Shown here: piece by piece, positions 16,774 through 25,126 of the stretch
Layout of the letters: each line of letters opens with the position of its first letter
How positions within the stretch are numbered: position 1 is the first letter of the stretch
NCBI RefSeq assembly: GCF_003945385.1
Contig: NZ_AP018920.1
Coordinates: 5,580,001-5,644,000 of the forward strand
Direction of reading: 5' to 3'
Length of the DNA stretch: 64,000 nucleotides
From: Pseudonocardia autotrophica
GTDB lineage: Bacteria; Actinomycetota; Actinomycetes; Mycobacteriales; Pseudonocardiaceae
Notes under the pieces: model-generated
Databases searched by the model: none
What the model saw: only the letters and a program-made list of their open reading frames with translations
Told to the model about the DNA's origin: nothing
Translations under genes and position numbers: made by a program

Positions 16774-18050
16774 GGAGTGCCCTCCTCGGGGACACGTCGG
16801 GCCGGAACCGCGACGGTGGAATCGGAATAGGGGGCCGGACCCCGGACGGCGCGCGGTACCTGCGCCCAGGCGAAGATCGCGCAGGCCGTGTAGCCGACGA
16901 GGAAGCCGATGGCCGCGCCGGTCGCTCCGAGTCCGTGGGACAGGCCGAGCGCGACGCCGAGCATGACAGGGGCCGAGAGCAGGCGCGCCCACACCATCCG
17001 TCGCGGCTGGCGCAGAGCTCCCATCACCGTGGTCGCCCCGAAGATCACGCCTTCGGCGACGAGGCTGAGCCCGAGCACAAGCCGGGTGTCGGCGGTCAGG
17101 TCCCAGCTCGGGCCGATCAGCTGCCGCCCGATCACGGCCGGGAGGAACGCCACCACCGCGCCCCAGACGATTCCGGCACAGCCCAGGAACAGGGCCACCC
17201 GGCGTCCGATGCGGACGACCTCCGACGGCCCGCCCGAACGCACGGCGTCGACCAGGGCGAGCGAGTACACGGCGGCGAACAGCGTGCCCATCGGTCCGAA
17301 CAGCAGGTAGGCGGCCCGCAGGGCGCCGGTCTGCTCCAGATCGGCGGCCAGCGGCATCAACACCACCACGGCCTGGCTGGGCAGCGAGGTGAGCGCGAAC
17401 ATCGCCAGAAGCGGCAGCGCGAGCGTGCGATGCTCGACGATCCAGCGGTGCGGCAGCGTCCGCACGGGGACGAGGCCGGCCCACCACAGTCCGACGGCCG
17501 ACGCCACGGCCGCGCCGGCGGCCCACGCGGCCACGTAGGTCCACATGGGCGGGTCGGGAACGCTCACCAGCAGGACGACGGTGAGTCCGAGCTGTACTCC
17601 CATCCGGATGCCGTCGTTCGCCGCGGCCGCACGAGGGCGAGCGGAGGCGATCAGGTAGCCGCGCACGCCGTCCTGGAGCAGGACCGCCGGCATGGCCGCT
17701 GCGACGACGAGCAGGACCGGCACGATCGGACCCTCGGTGACGGCGGCCAGCGCGAGACACCCCGCCCCGACGACGACACCGAGGGTCCACGTGTAGCCGG
17801 TGCTGCGGCGGGCGGCCGCGGGCAGACGACGCCGGTCCGCGGCGTGGGCGATCGTCAGGACGGTGCTGCCGCACTCGTGGGCCAATCCGACGGCGATCGC
17901 CAGCAGCGCGAGGACGAGCGCGAACTGGCCGAATTCGGCCGGGTCCTGGGACCGCGCGACCAGAAACGACAGGATGAAGCTCGTCCCAGTGTTGAGTCCC
18001 TGGGAGATCGCGCCCCAGTGCGCTCCTCTGAGCCCGGTGCGGTTGGTCAT
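16770..18050 (-). CDS. Wzx-like lipid-linked oligosaccharide flippase
   Basis: A 426-residue, very hydrophobic protein with about 12 predicted membrane helices, opening GAISQGLNTGTSFILSFLVARS and followed by the FGQFALVLAL segment seen in polysaccharide transporters of the MATE/MVF-type fold. It would move the undecaprenyl-linked repeat unit across the membrane. Overlaps the polymerase gene upstream (ATGA) and the glycosyltransferase downstream (ATGA), so the three minus-strand genes form a translationally coupled unit. The cytoplasmic tail after the last helix is about 30 residues. Assignment rests on hydrophobicity, N-terminal pattern and context. Confidence 0.85.
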   Translation of the reverse strand: MTNRTGLRGAHWGAISQGLNTGTSFILSFLVARSQDPAEFGQFALVLALLAIAVGLAHECGSTVLTIAHAADRRRLPAAARRSTGYTWTLGVVVGAGCLALAAVTEGPIVPVLLVVAAAMPAVLLQDGVRGYLIASARPRAAAANDGIRMGVQLGLTVVLLVSVPDPPMWTYVAAWAAGAAVASAVGLWWAGLVPVRTLPHRWIVEHRTLALPLLAMFALTSLPSQAVVVLMPLAADLEQTGALRAAYLLFGPMGTLFAAVYSLALVDAVRSGGPSEVVRIGRRVALFLGCAGIVWGAVVAFLPAVIGRQLIGPSWDLTADTRLVLGLSLVAEGVIFGATTVMGALRQPRRMVWARLLSAPVMLGVALGLSHGLGATGAAIGFLVGYTACAIFAWAQVPRAVRGPAPYSDSTVAVPARRVPEEGTP

Positions 18051-19303
18051 CCGACCGGGACCGCGAGCGGCTGCGTGCGCTCCGTGGGACGTGGCCGCGC
18101 CGGGCACAGCGCCCAGGCGGCCGAGGCCATCGCGATGATCAGCCACCAGTGCCGCTGGTAGAAGGCCTCGATGCCCATCGACAGACCGACCATGGAGGCG
18201 TGTGCAGCGAGCAGCGCCAGCACGACCGGGCGTTCCGGGACCGGGGCGAGGCGATGCGCAGCCAGGAGGCGGGAGCCCACGCTCCAGATCAGGCCGAGCA
18301 GGACGACCAGGCCGATCAGTCCCAGCTCGGTCAGGAACCACAGGATGGTGTTGTGCACGATGAGACCGTGCCGGGCCTGGTAGCCGCCGATGCCGATGCC
18401 GAACAACGGGCTCGTGACGAAGTCGGCGACCGCGTCGCCGATGATGTCCACCCTGGCCTGGACCTGGTCGGGACGCTCAATCATCTGCAGTGGATCGGCG
18501 ACGACCGCGACCAGGACCACACCGAGGAGCGGAACGGCGGCCACGGCGCGGACGGCGAGGCGGCGGGCGGTGCCGCCCACGGCGACCGGCCGGAAGGCGA
18601 TGAGCACGAGCAGGCCGCACACGAAGCCGATCCACGCGGAGCGGCTGAACGTCAGCACCAGCGAGATCGCCAGGACCGGGGCGGCGATCCGGTACCAGCC
18701 GCGGCTCAGCACCGAGCGCCCGGCGACGAGCACCGCGAGCAGCGCGAGCGCCACGATTCCGCCGAACGCGTTGGGGTCGATAAGCAGGCCGGTGAGCCGT
18801 ACCCCCGGGTAGGGCTCGTTGAGCAGCGGCGGAGCCGCAGCACCGACCGCTGCCGGGACGAAGGCCGCGATCGACACGATCGCGTTCAGCACCACGGAGA
18901 CGACCAGCACCCGGAGCAGGCGACGGATCCGGTACCAGCGATCCAGGTGGTCGACCAGGCAGCAGAACGCCGCCATCAGCAGCAGCAGGCCGAAGCCCTT
19001 CTGGAGGTAGGCGTACTGCCCGAGCTGCCCGGTACGGACGTAGATCACCAGCATGCCCAGACCCATGACCACCGGGAGAGCCATCAGCCACCCGCTCCAG
19101 GCCCGGGGCACGTGTCGCAGCCGCGGCAGGCGCAGGGCCAGGTAGGCCAGGAGCAGGACGTCCGACGGAGCGAGCCGGAAGGGCAGGCCGAACGTGCCGA
19201 CGTCGAACTGCACGGGTAGCAGGGCCACCCACGCAGCGATCAGCACCGAGGCCACGCGATCCGCTCGCGCACCCCGTCTGGGGCCGGTTCGCACCCGGTT
19301 CAC
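18047..19303 (-). CDS. Wzy-like O-antigen polymerase/ligase
   Basis: A 418-residue membrane protein with about 10-12 predicted helices. A large extracytoplasmic loop precedes the block SRSAWIGFVCGLLVLIAF, and a later GIGIGGYQARHGLIVHNTILWFLTELGLIGL segment matches the Wzy_C/O-antigen ligase domain (conserved Arg and His-Asn). It should polymerise repeat units on the outer face of the membrane, or ligate the polymer; in a Gram-positive, polymerase is more likely. GTG at 19303 is the only fitting start. A hairpin (19317-19340) sits next to its ribosome site. First gene of the minus-strand trio. Confidence 0.85.
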   Translation of the reverse strand: MNRVRTGPRRGARADRVASVLIAAWVALLPVQFDVGTFGLPFRLAPSDVLLLAYLALRLPRLRHVPRAWSGWLMALPVVMGLGMLVIYVRTGQLGQYAYLQKGFGLLLLMAAFCCLVDHLDRWYRIRRLLRVLVVSVVLNAIVSIAAFVPAAVGAAAPPLLNEPYPGVRLTGLLIDPNAFGGIVALALLAVLVAGRSVLSRGWYRIAAPVLAISLVLTFSRSAWIGFVCGLLVLIAFRPVAVGGTARRLAVRAVAAVPLLGVVLVAVVADPLQMIERPDQVQARVDIIGDAVADFVTSPLFGIGIGGYQARHGLIVHNTILWFLTELGLIGLVVLLGLIWSVGSRLLAAHRLAPVPERPVVLALLAAHASMVGLSMGIEAFYQRHWWLIIAMASAAWALCPARPRPTERTQPLAVPVG

Positions 19304-19316
19304 GGCATACCGCTCC

Positions 19317-19340
19317 CCCGCGTCTCGTCGTGGACGCGGG
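19317..19340 (-). promoter_or_regulatory. Hairpin in the 5' leader of the polymerase gene
   Basis: Perfect 8-base inverted repeat (CCCGCGTC at 19317-19324, GACGCGGG at 19333-19340) with an 8-base loop. On the minus strand the 3' arm runs directly into GGAG, the likely ribosome site 9 bases before the GTG at 19303, so folding could limit translation. No function is proven. Confidence 0.45.
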
Positions 19341-19466
19341 AGAGGTCGCCGACGTCCGGTGGTCCGTTACTTCGCGATCGTGTCACCGCGGCACCTAACG
19401 AAATCTCCTGACAGGACGACCTCCGTCCTGACGTGGCCGCGCGACGACGAGGGGCGAGGTGCTGAA

Positions 19467-20900
19467 GTGCGCGACACACAGGCCGATGAGGCCGAGCTCG
19501 GCTTCTGGCGGCGAGTGATCCACTATCGCTGGCGAGGGGTGCTCGCGACCGTCGTGGTGGCGACGCTTCTGGCGGTCACCGCGATGATGCTGTTCTCCCC
19601 CGGTTACACGGCGACGGCGAAGCTGTCAGTGACCGGGGCCGACGCCGCCGCGGAACGGCAGTTCCTCGGTGGGGGTGCGGTCCGTGACTCGATGACCGAA
19701 CGGCTCGGGTCCGCACCGGAGGTGACCGTCGCCGGATCCGACGGCGAGAGCCTGCTCACCGTATCGGCGACCGCGGCGACGCCAGCCGAAGCCGTCGAAG
19801 TCGCGAACACCTACACCGAGATCGCGATCACCGAGCGTGCCCGGGCCATCGCCGAGGAGCGCGCCCGGACCCAGTCGGTGTTCGACGAGCGGATCGCCGC
19901 CATCGACGCGCGCCGGGCCCAGGCACCGCCCCCGGCCGAGGCCGCGGCGCTCGATCAGCAGCGGATCGCCTACGAGGAGTCCGCCGCCGCGGCGCGCGCC
20001 GTCGCTCCGGCTGCCGTTCCCGTGGTCGTCGACCCGGCATCACCATCCGGCGTGACCAGCCCGGACCTGCTGACGGTCGGGGCCGGAGCGGCCCTGCTGG
20101 CCCTCGTCGCAGGTCTGGCCGCGGCCGGCGCCGCCGAGCACGGGGACCAACGGGTCCGTACAGCCGCCGGCGCGGCCTCGGCGCTGTCCGGACCGCCGCT
20201 CGGTTCCGTCCCCGGAGCGGTGGAGCCGGGGCGTCTCGGAGGGTGGTGGCGCTCGGTGTCGAGGCTGCAGCGGACCGGGGACCCGGCCGAGCCGGGCTCG
20301 GCCGCGTCCGACGCGATCGGGCTCGTGCGGCAACGACTGCAGAACCGCGGACAGCTCAAGCCGCACGACGCCGTCGTCGTCTTCGCCGTCGACCCACGGG
20401 ACGCGCCTCATGCGACCGCGGTCGCGGTCGACCTCTGCCGCAGCGTCACCCGCGTCGGCCGCTCCGTGCTGCTCGTCGCAGCCGACCTCCGGGGCGGCGA
20501 CGGATGCCTGGCGAGGTTGCACGTCTACTCGGAGGGCCCCGGCCTGTCCGAGGTGCTCCACGGGCACGACGCGACCCAGGCGGTGCAGGCGACGACCACC
20601 GACGGACTCACCGTCCTCCCGGCGGGCGAACCGGCCGTCAGCCCCTTCGACGTTCTACAGGGCGAACGTTTCGGGACGGTGCTGGCCGAGCTGAGGCTGA
20701 CCGCCGATCTCCTGGTGGTCGCGGCACCACCGCTGGCCGCCCACCCGGACGCGCTCGCTGTCGCCGACGCCGTCGACTCCCGCGTCGCCGTCGTAGGGCC
20801 GAACGCCCGAGGTCCGGTGCTGGATCAGGGCATGCTCGAACTGGAGCACAACGGCGTCACGCTCGACGGTGTCGTCTTCGCCGGCCGTGCCCGGACCTAG
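19467..20900 (+). CDS. Wzz-like chain-length protein with degenerate tyrosine-kinase domain
   Basis: A 477-residue protein: helix 1 at about residues 25-45, an extracytoplasmic Wzz-type region with a predicted coiled coil (residues 110-165, ITERARAIAEERART...), helix 2 at about 190-210, then a cytoplasmic domain of about 250 residues. That domain follows the BY-kinase fold (IGLVRQRLQNRG, SVLLVAADLRGG, GLSEVLHG, GLTVLPAGEP) but has no GxxxxGKS/T Walker A: the place is taken by DPRDAPHATAV. There is also no C-terminal Tyr cluster. It probably sets polymer length or organises the Wzx/Wzy machine without kinase activity. The GTG at 19467 is tentative; the frame is open upstream. Confidence 0.82.
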   Translation: MRDTQADEAELGFWRRVIHYRWRGVLATVVVATLLAVTAMMLFSPGYTATAKLSVTGADAAAERQFLGGGAVRDSMTERLGSAPEVTVAGSDGESLLTVSATAATPAEAVEVANTYTEIAITERARAIAEERARTQSVFDERIAAIDARRAQAPPPAEAAALDQQRIAYEESAAAARAVAPAAVPVVVDPASPSGVTSPDLLTVGAGAALLALVAGLAAAGAAEHGDQRVRTAAGAASALSGPPLGSVPGAVEPGRLGGWWRSVSRLQRTGDPAEPGSAASDAIGLVRQRLQNRGQLKPHDAVVVFAVDPRDAPHATAVAVDLCRSVTRVGRSVLLVAADLRGGDGCLARLHVYSEGPGLSEVLHGHDATQAVQATTTDGLTVLPAGEPAVSPFDVLQGERFGTVLAELRLTADLLVVAAPPLAAHPDALAVADAVDSRVAVVGPNARGPVLDQGMLELEHNGVTLDGVVFAGRART

Positions 20901-22446
20901 GGCGGGTGCGGGGGCCCGGTTCGGCGCGATCCTCGTTGCGGTGGCCCTCACCGGAGCGTGCACTCCGGAGCGGCCGGTGAGCGACCGTGCACCGTCGGCG
21001 TGGATCGCAGGCCCGATGAGCCGGGTCGGCGAGTTCGACCCGGCGGAGAGCCGGGCCGACACCTCACTGCTCGCCGCCCGCGGCGAGATCGAGTCCTTCC
21101 AGGTCGTCGTGTCCGGTGGGCGAAGTGGGCTGGACGGGGTGGACCTCGAGGTCGGGCCCCTGGTTGGGCCGGAGGGTGCGGAGCTGCCGGGCACGACCCG
21201 ATACCGGGAGCACTACGTGGACGTTCCGGAGAGCAGCCCGGACCGGGGCGGCCCGAACCGGCCGGGTGCACCGGGACGCTACGCCGACGCGCTGGTCCCG
21301 TTCGTGCACCCTGAGACCGGGGCCCCACTCGACGGGGAGATCCGTGCCGCCGGGGTCGACGTCGATCCCGCCGCGAACCAGCCGTACTGGATCGACGTCG
21401 ATGTACCGCGGGACGCCGTGCCAGGCACCTACGAGGGCACCTGGACCGTCACCGCCGACGGATTCCGCGAGTCCGGGCGGGTCACCGTCGATGTCGCCGA
21501 CCTGCAGTTCCCGGTCCGACCCTCGCTGCGCAGCCTCGTGCTCAACTGGGGTGCCAAGGAATCGGTCAGCCGTGAGCTCCTGCGCAACAAGCTGGTGCCG
21601 ACTTCGGCGCTACCGCCTCCCGGTGATCCGCTCGCTGCGATCGTGAACGTGACCGACGTGGGACTGTTCAGCGGTGCCGACGAACGGCGGTGCCGGATGA
21701 CCCCACCACCGCCGGTCGAGGAGATCCGGGCAGCCGCGGCGCAGGAGACACGTCCCGGCGCTCAGCTGCTCAACTACACCGCGGACGAGATCGGCGGCTG
21801 CGACGGCCTCATCGAGCCGGTTCGGGAGTGGTCACGGGCTCTGCACGCGGCAGGAGTGGAGCAGCTCATCACCCAGGCGCCCGACCCGGCCCTGTTCGAC
21901 GACGGCACTGGACGGCCCGCCGTCGACATCTGGGCCCTGCTTCCGAAGCAGTACGTCGACGACCCGGACCTGGTCGACCGGGCCAGGGAGCTCGGCTCGA
22001 CGGTGTGGTCGTACAACGCGCTCGCCCAGGACGGCTACTCCCCGAAGTGGCTGATCGACTTCGCACCCACCGACTTCCGGATCCAGCCCGGATTCCTCAA
22101 CCAGCGGCTCGGACTGACGGGGATCCTGTACTGGCGTGCGGACTACTGGACCGACGACCCGTGGAACGACGTGCACGCCTACGAGGAGGGCTACCCGGGG
22201 GAGGGACAGCTCGTGTACCCGGGCGAGCAGGTGGGGATCCCGGACGGGGCAGCGCCGTCGCTGCGGCTGAAGTGGCTCCGGGACGGTGTCGAGGACTACG
22301 AGCTGATCGCGCTGGCGCGGGAGCGCGACCCGGGACGCACCGCACAGATCGTCGGAACGGTGGCCCGCAGCTGGGAGGACTGGACCAAGGACCCGACCCG
22401 CCTCCTGGAGGCGCGGTCGAGGTTGCTCGGTTCGGGCGGCAGCTGA
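20887..22446 (+). CDS. DUF4091/GH123-like lipoprotein
   Basis: A 519-residue exported lipoprotein: short basic N terminus, hydrophobic core and lipobox LTGAC, with the lipid-modified Cys within the first 30 residues. A beta-rich region precedes a C-terminal DUF4091-type domain (LYWRADYWTDDPWNDVHAYEEGYPGEG and LRLKWLRDGVEDYEL), related to the catalytic barrel of GH123 N-acetylgalactosaminidases. It may cleave or bind the polysaccharide made by this locus outside the membrane; activity is inferred. The GTG at 20887 lies inside the end of the Wzz-like gene, indicating coupling; an in-frame GTG at 20869 is a second choice. Confidence 0.8.
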   Translation: MPGPRAGAGARFGAILVAVALTGACTPERPVSDRAPSAWIAGPMSRVGEFDPAESRADTSLLAARGEIESFQVVVSGGRSGLDGVDLEVGPLVGPEGAELPGTTRYREHYVDVPESSPDRGGPNRPGAPGRYADALVPFVHPETGAPLDGEIRAAGVDVDPAANQPYWIDVDVPRDAVPGTYEGTWTVTADGFRESGRVTVDVADLQFPVRPSLRSLVLNWGAKESVSRELLRNKLVPTSALPPPGDPLAAIVNVTDVGLFSGADERRCRMTPPPPVEEIRAAAAQETRPGAQLLNYTADEIGGCDGLIEPVREWSRALHAAGVEQLITQAPDPALFDDGTGRPAVDIWALLPKQYVDDPDLVDRARELGSTVWSYNALAQDGYSPKWLIDFAPTDFRIQPGFLNQRLGLTGILYWRADYWTDDPWNDVHAYEEGYPGEGQLVYPGEQVGIPDGAAPSLRLKWLRDGVEDYELIALARERDPGRTAQIVGTVARSWEDWTKDPTRLLEARSRLLGSGGS

Positions 22447-22492
22447 ATCGCCGGACCGGCGCGCGGCCGGACCGGTGCAGCAGCTCGACGAG

Positions 22493-23467
22493 CTACCGGT
22501 CGCCCCGCACCCCGGGCTTCTCCGGGAGGTGCACCCGAGTCCGATCGCGCGCGATGCGGTCGAAGAGCCCCGGATCGACCGTGCGGCAGTAGTCCACCTG
22601 GGTCAGTACCTCACATCGTCCCGCGTCACGCGCACGCGCGACGTCCTCGAGGATCCCGCGCAGCACGTCGAGCGTTCCCGGTCCGGACGCGAAGTTCTCC
22701 GGATGCGTCCAGAGGTGGACGGTCGCTCCGGTGCGTTCCGCCGCGGCCACGGACCGCCGAATCCGTTCCCGGGTGATCACCGGCGGAATGACCCGCCGCC
22801 GACCGCATCGCCAGTTCAGGAAGTGGCCGGCCGGGATCCTGATCGGCTCGGCGAGCGGCAGGTCGGCCTCTGGCCGAGCAGGCAGGAACTCCTCGGCGAG
22901 CGAGCGGACCCGTGACCGCCGGCCTCGGTCGTCCCGGGCGCCGACGAGACCGAACTCGGAGAGCACGGTGCGGTGCTCGACCCGGTTGCGCGGGTAGATG
23001 AAGGTCCGCGCGTCGCGCGCGAGTTCCGGAGCGAGATCGAAGGCAAGCTGCATCTCCGCCCGCGCCGCGGCTGCGGTGAAGCCCGGCCGGTCCCACGGGA
23101 CGTGCGTGGCTCCGTGGAGGGCGAGCTCGTGCGTGACGTGCGCCGTGCGCACCGCCTCCAGGGCCCAGTCGCCGGCCCAGCCCTCACCCGCGGACGCGTC
23201 CACCGCATGCTCGACGTAGCCCTGGACGCGCGCTGCGGCACGCCGCAGCTCCGGGCGCGCAGCCTGCAGCCGTTGCGGTGAGAGGGTGAAGGCTGCGACG
23301 AAGGCGAAGGTCGCCGGGACAGCGAACCTGTCAAGAGCACTGAGGACCTCTGAGTAGGCCCGGCGCAACGCCTGGTCGGTCAGGGCACGGGCGTGCTCGG
23401 ATTCGAGTTGGTCGGCGACGCCCCACCGGCCCTCGCAGTCCAGGGACAGGATGAACCGGGCGGTCAC
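22493..23467 (-). CDS. Polysaccharide deacetylase-family protein
   Basis: A 324-residue protein with a carbohydrate esterase 4-like core: FILSLDCEGRWG at residues 5-16 supplies the first Asp motif, and HGATHVPW (HxxxH) near 140 the metal-binding second motif; FIYPRN and WTHPENF follow. No signal peptide is visible, so it may deacetylate a nucleotide- or lipid-linked sugar in the cytosol rather than mature polymer. The GTG at 23467 was chosen because the domain begins at once and a GGGAG lies upstream; the frame stays open for 79 more codons without similarity. Convergent with the DUF4091 gene and divergent from the PLP enzyme gene. Confidence 0.8.
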   Translation of the reverse strand: MTARFILSLDCEGRWGVADQLESEHARALTDQALRRAYSEVLSALDRFAVPATFAFVAAFTLSPQRLQAARPELRRAAARVQGYVEHAVDASAGEGWAGDWALEAVRTAHVTHELALHGATHVPWDRPGFTAAAARAEMQLAFDLAPELARDARTFIYPRNRVEHRTVLSEFGLVGARDDRGRRSRVRSLAEEFLPARPEADLPLAEPIRIPAGHFLNWRCGRRRVIPPVITRERIRRSVAAAERTGATVHLWTHPENFASGPGTLDVLRGILEDVARARDAGRCEVLTQVDYCRTVDPGLFDRIARDRTRVHLPEKPGVRGDR

Positions 23468-23761
23468 CTCGGGCTCCCCGAGCGAGTTGCATGTGAGCTG
23501 CGGATACCGGGCCGGTTCACCGCTCCGTTCAGACCGATCATCTTCGACTCCCGTGCGTACCGTCCGGTTGCTCGGGAAGCTAGTCGTTTGCCTCACTACA
23601 TTCGTTAGCGACGTTTCGTCGCTTTTCGCGATGGAATCATCCGCGGGTACCGAAGATCCTCTGTTCCGCAACCACCGATCTCTCCGGTATGTCCGTAACG
23701 TCATGCTGCAGTCGGCCGACTGTCAGCCCGACGATTGTCAGTACCTGGAGGCGGACAGAGG
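23468..23761. promoter_or_regulatory. Divergent control region between deacetylase and PLP enzyme genes
   Basis: A 294-base gap, A/T-richer than the flanks around 23560-23720. It contains a perfect 6-base-arm hairpin (AGCGAC 23607-23612, GTCGCT 23618-23623, loop GTTTC) followed by TTTC, which could be a weak plus-strand terminator or an operator. The octamer TTCGTTAG (23601-23608) recurs in reverse as CTAACGAA at 19395-19402 in the other divergent gap of this locus. GGAGG at 23747-23751 serves the downstream ATG. Confidence 0.5.
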
Positions 23762-25126
23762 ATGCGTGCAGTGGACCCGTACCCGGTCGGCGCCGCGACC
23801 CGACCGGGACCCGAAAACGGACCGGAGCGTCCGGCCGGGCCGGTCGACGTCGGTTCACCGACGGCACCACCCGCGGCTGCCGCGGGGCTCGACCGCGCCG
23901 ACGCCGTCCGGCTCGCCGCCGAGTACGGCTGGCCGATCTACGTCGCCGACGTCGGCCGTCTTCGCTCGAACATCGTGCGGATGTACCGGGAGTTCTCCCG
24001 AACCCTCCGGGACTTCGAGATCGGCTACTCGTTCAAGACCAACTATCTCGCCAGGTTCATCCAGGTCGCACGCGAGCTCGGGCTGACCGCCGAGGTGGTG
24101 TCGGAGCTGGAGTTCGACTATGCACGGGACCTCGGGTTCAGCGGCACGCAGATCCTCGTCAACGGTCCCGTCAAGAGCGGGATCTTCATGCAGCGTGCCC
24201 TCGAACAGGGGGCACGGGTCAACATCGACTCGGTCGATGAGCTGATCACACTCGACGAACTCGGGCGCGCGGGGCGTTCACCGGTCGACGTCGGCCTCCG
24301 GGTCTCGTACGGGTTCCACGGGCGCTCCCGGTTCGGGATCGACCTGGAGGATCCGGACATCTGCCGCGCTGTCCGCCAGGTGCTCGACGCGGGTCACATC
24401 CGCGTTGCCGGGGCACATGTGCACACCCCCGGGCGCCGCTCACCAGCAAGCTTCCAGCTCCGCTTGCGATGCGTCGCGGCAGCGATGGAGCGCGTGGGCA
24501 TCGTCCGCCCCGACTACCTCGACGTCGGCGGCGGCTTCATGGGGACCATTCCTACCGACCTCGCCCAGCAGCTTGCCGAGCCGCAGGCGTCGTACCAGGA
24601 GTACGCGGAGGCGCTGGGCGAGACGATGAGTGGACTGTTCGGCGAGGATCAACCCCGTCTCATCGTCGAGCCCGGAACGGGCCTACTGGCCGACACGATG
24701 ACCCTCTACGCACCGGTGACCTCCGTCAAACGTTCCGCTGCGGGCAGCACGGTGGCGATCGTGGACGCCTCGCTGCACGACATCAAGCCGCTGCGGGGCA
24801 CGATCGATCCGTCGGTCCGGGTACTCGGCCGGGACGCGACGCGCGGCGGAACGGACCTCCGCACCGAGAGCGTCCAGCTGGCAGGCAACACCTGCATGGA
24901 GATCGACGTCCTGCACACCGGACTGGAGACGACCGGAGAACGGATCGCCGCGGGAGACGTGCTCGAGTTCCGCAATGTTGGGGCCTACACCGTCTCCCTC
25001 CGGCCTTCCTTCATCGCTCCCACCCCGGCCGTGCTGGAGAGTCCTCGGCGCGACGAGCCCGCTCGCGTGCTCCGCCCCCGCGGGACGTCCGTGGATCTCG
25101 GCCGCGCGTATGGACTCCGGCCATGA
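23762..25126 (+). CDS. Fold-III PLP decarboxylase-like protein (DAP/Orn decarboxylase family)
   Basis: A 454-residue protein of the alanine racemase-fold decarboxylase family. The PLP Lys is Lys92 in GYSFKTNYL (the place of YAVKAN in diaminopimelate decarboxylase), followed by HVHTPGR, GGGFMG, EPGTGLLADTMTL and CMEIDVLHTG near the C terminus. Substrate-binding motifs differ from those of LysA, so lysine synthesis is unlikely; decarboxylation or epimerisation of another amino acid is more probable. Residues 1-45 are Pro/Ala-rich and outside the domain. It overlaps the ATP-grasp gene by 4 bases, suggesting its product is the ligase substrate. GGAGG lies 10 bases before the ATG. Confidence 0.78.
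   Translation: MRAVDPYPVGAATRPGPENGPERPAGPVDVGSPTAPPAAAAGLDRADAVRLAAEYGWPIYVADVGRLRSNIVRMYREFSRTLRDFEIGYSFKTNYLARFIQVARELGLTAEVVSELEFDYARDLGFSGTQILVNGPVKSGIFMQRALEQGARVNIDSVDELITLDELGRAGRSPVDVGLRVSYGFHGRSRFGIDLEDPDICRAVRQVLDAGHIRVAGAHVHTPGRRSPASFQLRLRCVAAAMERVGIVRPDYLDVGGGFMGTIPTDLAQQLAEPQASYQEYAEALGETMSGLFGEDQPRLIVEPGTGLLADTMTLYAPVTSVKRSAAGSTVAIVDASLHDIKPLRGTIDPSVRVLGRDATRGGTDLRTESVQLAGNTCMEIDVLHTGLETTGERIAAGDVLEFRNVGAYTVSLRPSFIAPTPAVLESPRRDEPARVLRPRGTSVDLGRAYGLRP

Noticed and set aside
16774..17874. N-terminal extension of the GT4 glycosyltransferase frame
   Set aside because: The extra residues are a shadow of the flippase gene; the GT-B fold begins at the ATG at 16773, which overlaps the flippase stop.
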